Assembly: GCF_037892425.1 (NCBI RefSeq) | Contig: NZ_JBBKTT010000001.1 | Location: 124,001 to 188,000 of the forward strand | Reading direction: 5' to 3' | Source of the DNA: Lacibacter sp. H375 | GTDB lineage: Bacteria > Bacteroidota > Bacteroidia > Chitinophagales > Chitinophagaceae | DNA length: 64,000 bases | Part shown: piece by piece, positions 7,879-18,131 of the stretch | Numbering within the stretch: the first letter of the stretch is position 1 | Layout: each line of letters begins with the position of its first letter | Made by a program: the position numbers and the translations under genes | Notes under the pieces: generated by a model | What the model saw: only the letters and a program-made list of their open reading frames with translations | Told to the model about the DNA's origin: nothing | The model's database searches: none

Positions 7879-10233
7879 TTATTGTTGATCCTTTATTGTT
7901 CGTACGCCAAAAACACGACCTGCAGTTTTTCCATGATTCGCATCGATCTTCACAATGATCTTTGTTTTACCACTGATCATGGTTGCAGGCAGCTTGTATT
8001 CAACATCAAAAAACTTACCCGTCTTACCTCCTTTCCATTCTACCGTAACAAGCTTTACGCCATCCACTAAAATATCAAATACTCTGTCTTTATCATCACC
8101 AATGTAGGTAAACAACAATGAATTATTTGTTGATGCATCCACTTTCATTTCAAATTCAAAAGAATTATTACTCCTTGCTTCACGCCCCATTCTGTCCATC
8201 GCATCGCTTACATAAGAACGTTCTGTTGCTTTAAGGTTATGATCACGCTCGGGTTGCATTTCACCAACACGGAAGTTATCGATGGTTCTGTTTTCAATTT
8301 GTTGCAAACGTTTTTTCTCTGCGTCATAATCGGCCTGCAGTTTGGTGAATTCTTCCGGGGTAAAATAATCCCAGTAAACGCTGTAATACTGATCATAGGT
8401 TTGGTAGAAAGGAATAAGCTTTACATCAAATGGTTTACCAACCGCTTTCATTTGAAATTGCAACGAAGAAGTTGATTGGATCCAATCACTCACATTGCGG
8501 TTTGAAGTCAATAACACTGGCACACCAATAACAGGATCGGGCTTTTCTTTGCCCAACAAACCAGCCAACACCAATGGCCCATATTTGAATGCGATACGAT
8601 TAGGATTATCCGGCATTGCTTCGGTGTAAAGTTCCATCTGCAGATCAACTGTTACTACATCGCCGGTTTTCCATAAACGTGTTGCAGTTAAGTACCTGGC
8701 TGCATCTGTTTCTGTTTTTACAGGTGCATTGTTCACTTTTATAACAGCAGTTGCATTACTCCATGATGGCTTACGGATCTTCAGTATAAACGAAGTTGGC
8801 GTTGCAGCGGTAACAACAAGTCTAACCTGTTTGCTTTCCGGAATATAATTTGTTTGTGTGATGCTGATCTTTTTATCTTTCCAGTTTAATACCGATGGAA
8901 TAAAAAGATTCACAAAGAGAATATTCTTTCCATCGTAACTGTATATCTGTTCGGCATACTTTGCATGATTTTCGATACCGCTGCCCACACAACAAGTGAA
9001 TGTATTGAACTGATCACTGAACTGCTTCTTTGTTCCCATACGTAATGGAACAAAATAAGTCAGCATGCCATTCTCGGGGTTTTGCGATGCAAGAATATGA
9101 TTGTACAAAGCACGTTCGTAATAATCCATTAACTGTGCAGAAGGTTGCCATGCAAATAAATGTCTTGTCAGCTTCAGCATATTGTAGGTGTTGCAGGTTT
9201 CGCAGGTGTTATCGCTTAAACGGTCGTTTAGTTTACCTGATTCGCCGCAATACTCGTAGTTACTGTTGCCACCAATTACATAGCTGTGATTATGCACCAT
9301 TGTTTCCCAAAAGAAGGAAGCAATAGTTTGATCACTTTTGTTTCCGGTTAACTCATATTGTCTTGCACTGCCAATTGCTTTGGGCACATTGGTATTGCTG
9401 TGTTTGCCGGGCAAAGGATCGATGCGTTGTGCCAGTTTACCCATTACAAACTCATCGTAAAATTTATACGAGAGATCAAGATATTTTTTATTGCCGGTGA
9501 AGGAATAGATATTCGCCAGCACATCATTCATACCGCCATATTCACAGTTCAACATCATTAATCGTGTTGAATCGGGTAAATGATCGACGGTGTTGTATGT
9601 CCAATCGGCCATGCCAGTTACCAGCTTCAATGCTTTGTTGCTGTTGCAATACAAATACGCATCACATAAACCGGCCATTACTTTGTGCACGGTGTACCAA
9701 GGGCTCCATCCACCATTCAAATCAAAACCGGATGATTTGATTTCTCCTTTTGCTACTTTACCAAATATGGAATCCTCTTTTGGTATGGCGCCAATATAAC
9801 CGGTTTTGCGTGCCAGCTGACAACGTTCCAGTTCTGCAACGATATAATCAACACGCTTTTTAAATTCAACATTTCCTGTTGACACATACATCATCGATGC
9901 AGCCGAAAGATAATGACCCAACGTGTGACCTGATAAACCTAATATCTCCCATCCGCCATACACAGAATCTTTCACGGGCAATCCTGCATTTTCATAAAAA
10001 CGATACAGCAACCGATCTGCACTTAACGATAGCAGATAAGCACTATCTAACTGCATTGCTTTTGCAAAAGGACTTTGTAACAGTTTCACATCACTCAACG
10101 GAAAAGCAAATGCTTTTATCTGTACAACAGGCTGCACTTTTACTTTTGCATTCTTCCTTTCAGGAATATACGATTGTGCAGCACATAAAAGCAGCGAAGA
10201 CAATAATGTAACTGTACAGATTAATTTCTTCAT
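7879..10233 (-). CDS. Secreted DUF1680 glycoside hydrolase, GH146-like beta-L-arabinofuranosidase
   Basis: 784 residues with a signal peptide (MKKLICTV... ending CAAQS). The N-terminal (alpha/alpha)6 barrel carries the metal/nucleophile motifs of the GH127/GH146 clan: CETC at about residues 344-347 and a Cys-Cys pair (FTCCVGSG) at about 413. In the GH127 prototype HypBA1 the equivalent Glu, Cys, Cys, Cys bind zinc and one of the paired Cys is the nucleophile. The barrel is followed by beta-rich domains and a C-terminal carbohydrate-binding-like beta-sandwich, as in the longer GH146-type proteins. Expected activity is release of beta-L-arabinofuranose from plant glycans in the periplasm. It sits between a second DUF1680 gene and the D-hydroxyproline dehydrogenase. 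GH127 versus GH146 assignment is by architecture only. Confidence 0.88.
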   Translation of the reverse strand: MKKLICTVTLLSSLLLCAAQSYIPERKNAKVKVQPVVQIKAFAFPLSDVKLLQSPFAKAMQLDSAYLLSLSADRLLYRFYENAGLPVKDSVYGGWEILGLSGHTLGHYLSAASMMYVSTGNVEFKKRVDYIVAELERCQLARKTGYIGAIPKEDSIFGKVAKGEIKSSGFDLNGGWSPWYTVHKVMAGLCDAYLYCNSNKALKLVTGMADWTYNTVDHLPDSTRLMMLNCEYGGMNDVLANIYSFTGNKKYLDLSYKFYDEFVMGKLAQRIDPLPGKHSNTNVPKAIGSARQYELTGNKSDQTIASFFWETMVHNHSYVIGGNSNYEYCGESGKLNDRLSDNTCETCNTYNMLKLTRHLFAWQPSAQLMDYYERALYNHILASQNPENGMLTYFVPLRMGTKKQFSDQFNTFTCCVGSGIENHAKYAEQIYSYDGKNILFVNLFIPSVLNWKDKKISITQTNYIPESKQVRLVVTAATPTSFILKIRKPSWSNATAVIKVNNAPVKTETDAARYLTATRLWKTGDVVTVDLQMELYTEAMPDNPNRIAFKYGPLVLAGLLGKEKPDPVIGVPVLLTSNRNVSDWIQSTSSLQFQMKAVGKPFDVKLIPFYQTYDQYYSVYWDYFTPEEFTKLQADYDAEKKRLQQIENRTIDNFRVGEMQPERDHNLKATERSYVSDAMDRMGREARSNNSFEFEMKVDASTNNSLLFTYIGDDKDRVFDILVDGVKLVTVEWKGGKTGKFFDVEYKLPATMISGKTKIIVKIDANHGKTAGRVFGVRTIKDQQ

Positions 10234-10241
10234 AGTTGTTA

Positions 10242-12203
10242 TCAGTAATTAATTTTCACATCCTTAATAGTTGTAGGCAACCACACCTGCATTTCATTTT
10301 TACCACGGTTGGCCCATGTGTAATAAGGGATGGCAATGATCTTTCGTTTTTCTGTACGGATCGACAAGCCATCTTCCGCAACAAGAACAACAGGTACTTC
10401 AGCTGTTAATGCTTTCACCGGTTCATCCATTATTTTATAATCGATCGTTTCAAACTTTGTGTTTGGCGGCAACACAATATTCCATGCTTTATTATTGTTA
10501 TCTGCACCTTCAACACAATATACAATTGGTCCACGTTGAATGGCAATGCGGCTGTTGTTTTGCTTCACTGAATCTTTTGCCATAACAACCTTTGTTTCCA
10601 TTGGTAATATCCATAACACTTCATCGCCAGATTTCCATTCTCTTTCAATAACAACATAGCCATTCTCGTTTTTATAAGGTACCGGTTTTTTGTTCACCAC
10701 TAAAGCAGCTATATTACCGGTTTTATTTGCAATACTGTAAAGATTTCCTGTATTGCTGTTGTCTTCCACCCAACTTGGTATCCGTAAGAACAATTTAAAC
10801 TTTTGTGTCTTTGTTACATTCAATGTCACTTTCACCTTTCCCTCCCAGGGATAATTCGTTTCCATCTTTACATCCACTTTTGTTTTCGGCAACTGAATAC
10901 TTGTATTGCTGCCAACAAACAAATTCACATAAATACCATCGTTGCTCTTTGCATAAATATAATCACCGAGCGATGCTACCATGCGTGCAATATTTGCCGG
11001 ACAGCAAGCCGTACCAAACCATTCCCTGCGTTGATGTTGTCCACGTGATGCAAGCGGATTACCGTAAAAGAAACGATCGCCGGTTAAACTCAAACCATCC
11101 AAAGCGCCATTGTATAAACTCCGTTCCAACACATCCATATACATGGCATCACCTGTAAGTGCATTCATCCGTTGATTCCAGAACACCATACCTACACTTG
11201 CACAGGTTTCGCAATAAGCCTGTTCATTCGGCAGATCATAATCATTACTAAAACCTTCGTTACTTCCTGCAGAGCCAATACCACCTGTGATATACATGTT
11301 GCGATACACCACATCTTCCCAAACCTTTTTCATGGCACGCATATAATCTATATCACCTGTTTGTGCTGCCACATCTGCTGCACCTGTGTACATATACATG
11401 GCACGTACAGCATGACCTGTAATTTGTGTTTGTTCTTTCACCGGCAATACATCCTGTGCATAAGCCGTGTCTTTCCAATCGGTCCATGTATATCCTTTTG
11501 CTAACCGTTTACCACGTTCGCTCAATAACCAATCGGCCAGCTTTAAATATTTTTCATTCTTAGTTGTCTTATACAATTTCACCAATGCCAACTCTAATTC
11601 CTGATGACCCGTTACCCAATGACGTTTACCGGGGCCAAACAAGGCATCAAAATGATCGGCCCATTTAATACAAACATCTAAAAATTTGCGCTTGCCTGTT
11701 GCATTGAAATATGCAACTGCTGCTTCAATCATATGACCTGCATTGTAATCTTCATGCATACTCATATCGGTGTAACGATCCTGCAAGCCTTTTAAGGTGT
11801 ACCATGTGTTGAGATAACCATCGGGTTGTTGTGCAGCAGCGATCTTATCGATCCACTCATCGCATTTCTTTTCCATTTCTGCATTGGGATGTGTCTTCAA
11901 TGAATAGGCCATTGCTTCCAATGCCTTGAACACATCACTGTCATCGTAAAAAATACCTTCGTGTTGTTCACCTTTGTTTCTTGCAACACGTTCAAAATTG
12001 CGGAGACGTGGTGTGGCTACTTCTGTTTGATAAATACAGGCAGCTAATGTTTTGGTCGCAACTTTATCAATCTTTGGCTTCCAGAATGCATCCGTCACAT
12101 TCACCTGTGAAAAATTAATGAACTCAATTTTTTGCAAACCGTTTTGTGCAAACAGGTTTAATTGAAACAGACAAACAAGTAAAAGGAGAAATACTTTTTT
12201 CAT
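10242..12203 (-). CDS. Secreted GH127 (DUF1680) beta-L-arabinofuranosidase
   Basis: 653 residues, close to the 658 of Bifidobacterium HypBA1, with a signal peptide (MKKVFLLLL... ending FAQ). The active-site motifs are canonical: CETCAS (about residues 332-337) and ACCPANIAR with paired Cys near 399-400. Together they supply the zinc-binding Glu/Cys/Cys/Cys set and the Cys nucleophile. Upstream it has the GHMIEAAVAYF segment typical of the family. The HypBA1-type reaction removes L-arabinofuranose from hydroxyproline-linked beta-arabinosides of extensins and solanaceous lectins. This reading fits the hydroxyproline catabolic genes on both sides. It ends 8 bases before the GH146-like gene. Confidence 0.92.
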   Translation of the reverse strand: MKKVFLLLLVCLFQLNLFAQNGLQKIEFINFSQVNVTDAFWKPKIDKVATKTLAACIYQTEVATPRLRNFERVARNKGEQHEGIFYDDSDVFKALEAMAYSLKTHPNAEMEKKCDEWIDKIAAAQQPDGYLNTWYTLKGLQDRYTDMSMHEDYNAGHMIEAAVAYFNATGKRKFLDVCIKWADHFDALFGPGKRHWVTGHQELELALVKLYKTTKNEKYLKLADWLLSERGKRLAKGYTWTDWKDTAYAQDVLPVKEQTQITGHAVRAMYMYTGAADVAAQTGDIDYMRAMKKVWEDVVYRNMYITGGIGSAGSNEGFSNDYDLPNEQAYCETCASVGMVFWNQRMNALTGDAMYMDVLERSLYNGALDGLSLTGDRFFYGNPLASRGQHQRREWFGTACCPANIARMVASLGDYIYAKSNDGIYVNLFVGSNTSIQLPKTKVDVKMETNYPWEGKVKVTLNVTKTQKFKLFLRIPSWVEDNSNTGNLYSIANKTGNIAALVVNKKPVPYKNENGYVVIEREWKSGDEVLWILPMETKVVMAKDSVKQNNSRIAIQRGPIVYCVEGADNNNKAWNIVLPPNTKFETIDYKIMDEPVKALTAEVPVVLVAEDGLSIRTEKRKIIAIPYYTWANRGKNEMQVWLPTTIKDVKINY

Positions 12204-12294
12204 GTAACCAGCTATTGAAAACTTGTAAATAAATTATTGTTATGCGAAAACTCTGTTTTCTTGATTCCATCTTGTTCATCCTATAAATCATGGT

Positions 12295-13350
12295 TCAGAT
12301 AACCTGAAACCCATACGCATACGGATCATCATCTTTATCAATGCTGATGGTATTGTAACCATAGATCTTTGCCCAACCTTCAATACCGGGCCTGATCGCT
12401 TCGATGCCATTCAACTCTAACTCTTCTTCAATGGTACCAATGAACTTACTGCCGATAATACTTTCATGAATAAACTGATCACCTTTCTTCAGCTTACCTT
12501 TTGAATACCATTGCGCCATACGTGCAGAAGTACCAGTACCGCATGGACTACGATCAATTGCCTTGTCGCCATAGAACACCGCATTACGTGCAGTGGATGT
12601 GGGATCGATCACGGCACCCGTCCATAAAATATGACTGCAACCATTGATCGTTGCATCTTTCGGATGAACGAACTCATATTTTGCGTTGATATTCTTCCGT
12701 AACTCTCTTGCCCATGCAATGAGTTTATCGGCTGCATAATGTTCCAGACCTTTAAAGTTTTTCTGCACATCCACAATAGCATAAAAATTTCCACCATAAG
12801 AAACATCCACCACCAACTCACCCAACTCAGGACATTCTACGATTAATTCTGTTGAGTGTAAATAAGCAGGTACGTTCTTCAATTTTACACTTTTCACTTT
12901 CGATTTTTCACTGGTGTATTGAATTTCCACGAGCCCCGCTGGTGCTTCCATACGAATAACACCCGGCGTTTTTGGTACGATCAATTTTTCTTCAACAGCA
13001 ATGGTAATAGTGCCGATGGTTCCATGTCCGCACATCGGCAAACAACCGCTTGTTTCAATAAACAATACGGCCACATCATTTTGCGGATCATGCGGTGGAT
13101 AGAGAATACTTCCACTCATCATATCATGTCCACGTGGTTCGAACATCAACCCTTTTCGAATCCAATCATATTCTTTTAAAAAGTGCTGACGTTTTTCACT
13201 CATGTTCTTTCCTTCCAAAGCAGGACCTCCCTCTGCAACCAAACGAACAGGGTTACCACAAGTATGCGCATCAATGCAATGAAACACCCAACCGCCGAAA
13301 CGATTGAGCGAACTGTTGGGATATTTTTTTATGATCGGGCTAGTTGCCAT
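12295..13350 (-). CDS. 4-hydroxyproline 2-epimerase (proline racemase superfamily)
   Basis: 351 residues. Both catalytic cysteines of racemases/epimerases are present: MCGHGTIG (about residue 105) and DRSPCGTGTSA (about residue 270). Retention of the second Cys argues against trans-3-hydroxyproline dehydratase, which has Thr there. The enzyme would interconvert trans-4-hydroxy-L-proline and cis-4-hydroxy-D-proline, the first step of the pathway. Context separates it from proline racemase: the DadA-like dehydrogenase, the DHDPS-like deaminase and the semialdehyde dehydrogenase share the operon. Its ATG overlaps the stop of the upstream propeller gene (TAATG), so the two are translationally coupled. 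Confidence 0.92.
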   Translation of the reverse strand: MATSPIIKKYPNSSLNRFGGWVFHCIDAHTCGNPVRLVAEGGPALEGKNMSEKRQHFLKEYDWIRKGLMFEPRGHDMMSGSILYPPHDPQNDVAVLFIETSGCLPMCGHGTIGTITIAVEEKLIVPKTPGVIRMEAPAGLVEIQYTSEKSKVKSVKLKNVPAYLHSTELIVECPELGELVVDVSYGGNFYAIVDVQKNFKGLEHYAADKLIAWARELRKNINAKYEFVHPKDATINGCSHILWTGAVIDPTSTARNAVFYGDKAIDRSPCGTGTSARMAQWYSKGKLKKGDQFIHESIIGSKFIGTIEEELELNGIEAIRPGIEGWAKIYGYNTISIDKDDDPYAYGFQVI

Positions 13351-15656
13351 TATTGTAAACTGTTTAAATCGTCGAGCACATACACACCTCGGCCGTATGT
13401 ACCGATCACTAATTTTTTATCTCTCGGATGAATAAACAGATCGTTCACAGAAACAGATGCAGGAATATTTCCGTTTACAGCGATCCATTTCTTACCGCCA
13501 TCCTTACTCATGTACACACCAAAATCGGTTCCGCAGAATAAAACATTTGCATTGTCGGGATGCTCGGCGATTACATTTGCGGGAGAAGCCGGTAAATTAG
13601 AAGCAACCGATTTCCATGTTGCACCATAATCATCACTTACATATACATAAGGCATGTGATTATCCGCACGACGATCATTCAAAACAAGATACACTCTTGA
13701 TGATTTGAATTTAGATGCAGCAATTTTTGCTACATGTTTATTATACGGAAGCCCTTTAGTGATTTCTTTCCAGCTACCACCATCGTTTGTAGTCAACCAG
13801 ACACGACCATCATCAGTTCCGGCGTACAATACACCTGCCTTATCACCTTCAGCAACTGCAGTGATGGCCTGGTGATAAATTAAGTAAGGATAATTTCCGT
13901 TGCGTTGTTTCTTGTTATACGACAAATCGCTGCTGATCATCTTCCATGTTTCACCGCCATCTTCTGTTTTGTACAAATGCTGCAAACCATGATATAACAC
14001 TTTGTTGTTGAACTTGCTCATTATAGTTGCTGCCAGCCATTCGCCACGCAAGGAATCAATACGACCTACATCAAATTGCTTGAACTGTTTTGTGCCTTCC
14101 CTTCTTCCTTTGCTCATATCAGTACGCATCAAGCGTCCATAGTAAGAGGAAGCATACACAATATTTGCATCAATAGGATCAACTGCAATTTGTGTTCCTT
14201 CACCACCTGGTGCCATGCGCCACGGACGAAGTGTTGTATCTGCTGCTATTCCAAACGTATTGCTCACGTTGCCGCTCATTGTTCCTTCATCCTGCACCGC
14301 ACCAAAAATGTTGAAGGGCGTTTGCATATCGTATGCAACCGTATAGAATTGTGTTGTAGGAATTTCATCGAAGAAGTTTTTCCATTTTGCACCGGCATTA
14401 TACGTAATCGAAACACCACCATCATCGCCCATGATCATACGATCAGGATTTTCTTCATCGATCCACAATGCATGATGATCACCATGTGTCCACTCACTTT
14501 GCTTATCTGTTGCTTCCCAAACCTTCCATGTTTTACCACCATCTTCGCTGATCGCCTTCTCTACACCAAATGCATATACACGGTTTTCATTTTTCGGATG
14601 CACTCTTATCTGGCTGAACACCCAACCATAGGTTCCTGAAAATGGTTTTAAGAAATCATGCACTTCACCCATCTTCTCCCAGCTTTCACCTTTGTTAGTG
14701 CTTCGATAGATAGCAGCGCCAATCACTACCTTCTGCACTTTACGTTCATAGCTATCCGTTTCACCTGGATTGGGATCACGTTTTTTATTATGATCATCAA
14801 CAAATGCATATAATACATTCGGGTTAGAGCGACTAACTGCAAGGCCTATCCTTCCGGTGAGTTTTGTATCAGGCAAACCTTTGCTGATCTTCTTCCATGT
14901 TTTACCGCCATCGGTTGTTTTATAAATATGATCGCCAACTTCAGGCACTGGATCGCTCCAGCGTTTGCGGATGCGGTTCCACATGCTTGCGTATAATGTG
15001 TTGGGATCACCTGGATCCATCACCAGATCAATACAACCGCTCTTCTCACTTTCAAACAAAATATTCTTCCATGATTTACCGCCATCAGTTGTGAGATATA
15101 CACCACGGTCTTTGTTATCCGTCCACTCGTTACCGCTTGCAGCCACATAAACAACGTCTGCATTTTTTGGATGAACAATGACACGTGCTATCGTTCCTGT
15201 ATTTTCCAAACCAATATGCTGAAATGTTTTACCTGCATTGGTTGATTTATACATACCAATTCCCGGCAATGATGCACGGAAAATATTTGCTTCACCAGTA
15301 CCAACATATAATACATTGGAGTTTGACGGAGCCAATGCAATATTGCCAATGGATTGTGTAGCTTCCTTATCAAAGATGGGTTTCCATGTAGTGCCTGCAT
15401 CTTCTGTTTTCCATAAACCACCTGTTGCGAAAGCTGCATAAAACACATTCGGATTACCGGTAATACCCACCACGTCGGTACTGCGGCCACTTCGGTTATC
15501 GGGCCCTGTTAAGCGCCACTGCAGATCTTTATACGGCGATTGCTGCAATAACAATTGCTGTTGCTTAAAAGCAGCGATCTTTTGTACGCCTGTTGTACTC
15601 TTGTTTTGCGCAACAGCACAAAAAGGCAAGATCAGAAAAAGAAAAAAATTTCGCAT
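13350..15656 (-). CDS. Secreted BNR/Asp-box (sortilin-type) beta-propeller protein
   Basis: 768 residues with a signal peptide (MRNFFLFLIL... ending AVAQ). At least eight Asp-box motifs of the S-x-D-x-G-x-x-W/F type are spread along the protein (for example TEDAGTTWK, STNAGKTFQ, TTDGGKSWK, TEDGGETWK, SDDYGATWK), which indicates a large VPS10/sortilin-like or double propeller. Related proteins are often annotated as glycosyl hydrolases, but I see no catalytic signature that proves this. Its stop overlaps the start codon of the hydroxyproline epimerase, so it is an integral operon member. It might bind or process the glycopeptide substrate at the cell surface; this is inference. Confidence 0.85.
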   Translation of the reverse strand: MRNFFLFLILPFCAVAQNKSTTGVQKIAAFKQQQLLLQQSPYKDLQWRLTGPDNRSGRSTDVVGITGNPNVFYAAFATGGLWKTEDAGTTWKPIFDKEATQSIGNIALAPSNSNVLYVGTGEANIFRASLPGIGMYKSTNAGKTFQHIGLENTGTIARVIVHPKNADVVYVAASGNEWTDNKDRGVYLTTDGGKSWKNILFESEKSGCIDLVMDPGDPNTLYASMWNRIRKRWSDPVPEVGDHIYKTTDGGKTWKKISKGLPDTKLTGRIGLAVSRSNPNVLYAFVDDHNKKRDPNPGETDSYERKVQKVVIGAAIYRSTNKGESWEKMGEVHDFLKPFSGTYGWVFSQIRVHPKNENRVYAFGVEKAISEDGGKTWKVWEATDKQSEWTHGDHHALWIDEENPDRMIMGDDGGVSITYNAGAKWKNFFDEIPTTQFYTVAYDMQTPFNIFGAVQDEGTMSGNVSNTFGIAADTTLRPWRMAPGGEGTQIAVDPIDANIVYASSYYGRLMRTDMSKGRREGTKQFKQFDVGRIDSLRGEWLAATIMSKFNNKVLYHGLQHLYKTEDGGETWKMISSDLSYNKKQRNGNYPYLIYHQAITAVAEGDKAGVLYAGTDDGRVWLTTNDGGSWKEITKGLPYNKHVAKIAASKFKSSRVYLVLNDRRADNHMPYVYVSDDYGATWKSVASNLPASPANVIAEHPDNANVLFCGTDFGVYMSKDGGKKWIAVNGNIPASVSVNDLFIHPRDKKLVIGTYGRGVYVLDDLNSLQ

Positions 15657-15680
15657 GGATGGTTCTGTGATTAAAATGAT

Positions 15681-17165
15681 TCAGACGGGTTTCTTCGTCA
15701 ACTCACTGTCCACTCTTCTCCAGATATTTAATGGATTTTCATTCTTCAATTCATCGGGCAATAATTCATTATCCCAGTTTTGTAAAGAGATCGGTCGTGC
15801 AAAACGTTTAATACCGTCAGCACCAACACTTGTAAAACGACTGTCGGTTGTTGCGGGAAACGGGCCACCATGGTGCATACTTAAACAAACTTCTACACCG
15901 GTTGGCACACCATTCAATATAAAACGACCGCAGATATTTTTTACAGCTTCGATCAATTCTTCATTCTTCTTCAACTCATTTGTTGTTGCCATGAGTGTTG
16001 CCGTCAACTGTCCTTCCAGTCGCTGTGCAACAGCCAACATCTCTGCTTCATTCTTACAACGGATAATGAGTGAATACGGACCAAACACTTCCTGGTGCAA
16101 CAATGGATTGTTTAAAAATGTTTCTGCACTTGCAGTAGCAACTGTTGGTAATCCTTCATCTTCTTTCACAGCAGTTTCACTTTCTGCTACCAGGTGCACT
16201 TCATCCTGCAACAATGCATTTCCTTTCTTCTCTTTGTATGCTTTTACAATACCTGCATGCAACATAGCAGCAGGTTGTGTTTTTTGTATTGCTTTACCCA
16301 GATCATGCGTAAATGTTTTCAATGCTTCACTTTCAATGGCGATGATCAACCCGGGATTGGTGCAAAACTGTCCCACACCTAATGTAATGGAACCCGCATA
16401 TGCTGTTGCAATGCCTGTTGCATCACTTGCCAATTTCTCAGGTAATAAAAACACAGGATTCACGCTGCCCATTTCTGCAAATACAGGAATCGGTTCTTTA
16501 CGTTGATTGGCCCAATCGAATAATTGCTTGCCGCCACCATACGAACCGGTGAAGCCAACTGCTTTTGTATGCGGATGTGTAACCAATGCTTTTCCTGTTT
16601 CAAACCCTGCACCATATACATGTGTAAACACACCTAATGGTAAATTATTAAATGCAGCTGCTTTAAAAATTGCATCTGCTACTATGTGCGATGTTTCGGG
16701 ATGTGCAGGATGCGCTTTCACAATAACAGGACAACCCGCAGCCAATGCACATGCTGTATCACCACCTGCTGTTGAATACGCAAATGGAAAATTGCTTGAA
16801 CCAAAAACCACAACAGGCCCCATTGGTATCAGCATTTTTCTGATGTCGGGCTTTGCAGGCACTTTATCAGGAATCGCTGTGTCAATACTTGCTTCGAGCC
16901 ATTCACCATTTTCGCATGCAGCTGCATAACTGTTCAATTGAAAAATAGTACGGCCACGTTCGCCTCTTAATCTTGCTTCAGGTAAATGCGTTTCACGCAT
17001 GGCAGTTTGAATCAAGGTATCACCACAGTTTTCCAACTCAACGGCAATGGAACGCATAAAAGCTGCACGTTCTTTCAAACTTTTTTTACGGTAGATATAA
17101 AATGCTTTCCATGCTTCCTGCATGTAAGCATCAATTTCATGTAAGGGCGTATCTGCTAAATTCAT
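15681..17165 (-). CDS. Aldehyde dehydrogenase, probable alpha-ketoglutarate-semialdehyde (2,5-dioxovalerate) dehydrogenase
   Basis: 494 residues of the NAD(P)+-dependent aldehyde dehydrogenase superfamily. The general base (FAEMGSVNP, about Glu 228) and the catalytic thiol (GQFCTNPG, about Cys 266) are present, with the nucleotide-binding FGSSNFPFA segment. The GQFCTNPG motif and overall sequence resemble the KGSADH type that oxidises alpha-ketoglutarate semialdehyde to alpha-ketoglutarate, the last step of hydroxyproline breakdown. It follows the deaminase gene by 17 bases. The same enzyme type serves non-phosphorylative arabinose and glucarate pathways, but the epimerase and dehydrogenase genes here favour hydroxyproline. 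Confidence 0.9.
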   Translation of the reverse strand: MNLADTPLHEIDAYMQEAWKAFYIYRKKSLKERAAFMRSIAVELENCGDTLIQTAMRETHLPEARLRGERGRTIFQLNSYAAACENGEWLEASIDTAIPDKVPAKPDIRKMLIPMGPVVVFGSSNFPFAYSTAGGDTACALAAGCPVIVKAHPAHPETSHIVADAIFKAAAFNNLPLGVFTHVYGAGFETGKALVTHPHTKAVGFTGSYGGGKQLFDWANQRKEPIPVFAEMGSVNPVFLLPEKLASDATGIATAYAGSITLGVGQFCTNPGLIIAIESEALKTFTHDLGKAIQKTQPAAMLHAGIVKAYKEKKGNALLQDEVHLVAESETAVKEDEGLPTVATASAETFLNNPLLHQEVFGPYSLIIRCKNEAEMLAVAQRLEGQLTATLMATTNELKKNEELIEAVKNICGRFILNGVPTGVEVCLSMHHGGPFPATTDSRFTSVGADGIKRFARPISLQNWDNELLPDELKNENPLNIWRRVDSELTKKPV

Positions 17166-17182
17166 GTTTGTTATTTGATGGA

Positions 17183-18079
17183 TTATAAAACCGGTCGTGC
17201 AGCGAGTCCATCGTTAATGATTTTTAAAATACGATCCCGTTCGCTGCCCTGTAAAGTTAAGCGTGGGGCACGAACATATTCACTTCCAATTCCTGCTTGT
17301 GTTGCAGCGAGTTTAATATACTGCACCAGCTTGGGATGAATATCCAGTTCAAGCAATGGCATGAACCAGCGATATATAGCTGCTGCCTCTGTAATCTTGC
17401 CTGCCTTTACCAAATTGTAAATTGTTACTGTTTCTTTCGGGAAACCACATACCAATCCTGCAACCCAACCATCAGCACCCAAACACAATTCTTCCACTGC
17501 CAATGTATCAACACCACAAAGAATTTTTAAACGTGTACCAAAACGATTGATCAATCGTGTTACGTTGGTGACATCTCTTGTACTCTCTTTCACAGCAGTG
17601 ATGTTGCTGCATTCGATCAATTCTTCAAACATATCAAGCGTAACATCAATTTTATAATCAACCGGATTGTTATAGATCATGATCGGCAGATCAGTTGACT
17701 TCGCAATGGTTTTAAAATATTCCACTGTTTCCCTGTCGTCACTTTTGTAACGCATTGGTGGCAACAACATCAAGCCTGCTGCACCCCATGATTTGGCATT
17801 GGCTGCCTGTTGCACCGCAATTTTAGTTGTGCTCTCTGCAATATTCATGATCACCGGAATTCTACCGTTGATGAATTTGATCGCATGTTTGATCAGTAAT
17901 TCCTTTTCTTCTGCAGTAATAGTACTGGCTTCGCCAAGTGAACCTCCAATGATCACACCATGCACGCCTGCGTCAAGTTGTGCCTGTAGATTCTTTTCAA
18001 ACATTTGCAGATCAACTTCATCGTTAGCGGTAAACGGTGTAAGTAAAGCGGGAAATACTCCTTTCCATTCAAATGACAT
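17183..18079 (-). CDS. DHDPS/NAL-family lyase, probable pyrroline-4-hydroxy-2-carboxylate deaminase
   Basis: 298 residues, a TIM barrel of the dihydrodipicolinate synthase/N-acetylneuraminate lyase family. Seen are the substrate-carboxylate loop (GGSLGEAST, replacing the GTTGE of DHDPS), the catalytic Tyr (MIYNNP) and the Schiff-base Lys (AVKEST, about residue 162). The altered loop argues against true DHDPS. In the hydroxyproline pathway a family member deaminates and dehydrates Pyr4H2C to alpha-ketoglutarate semialdehyde, the substrate of the adjacent dehydrogenase. An L-2-keto-3-deoxyarabonate dehydratase would look similar, but no arabonate-forming genes are present. It is the first gene of the operon, facing the AraC regulator. 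Confidence 0.88.
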   Translation of the reverse strand: MSFEWKGVFPALLTPFTANDEVDLQMFEKNLQAQLDAGVHGVIIGGSLGEASTITAEEKELLIKHAIKFINGRIPVIMNIAESTTKIAVQQAANAKSWGAAGLMLLPPMRYKSDDRETVEYFKTIAKSTDLPIMIYNNPVDYKIDVTLDMFEELIECSNITAVKESTRDVTNVTRLINRFGTRLKILCGVDTLAVEELCLGADGWVAGLVCGFPKETVTIYNLVKAGKITEAAAIYRWFMPLLELDIHPKLVQYIKLAATQAGIGSEYVRAPRLTLQGSERDRILKIINDGLAARPVL

Positions 18080-18131
18080 AGTATAAAATTTTAAACGAAA
18101 GTAACCGATGCCTGAATGAAAACAGAGGCGG

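Noticed and set aside
17183-18079. Reading the DHDPS-like and aldehyde dehydrogenase genes as the end of a non-phosphorylative L-arabinose pathway
   Set aside because: No arabinose dehydrogenase, cytosolic lactonase or arabonate dehydratase is present, while a hydroxyproline epimerase and a D-amino-acid dehydrogenase are. The hydroxyproline pathway explains all four enzymes.
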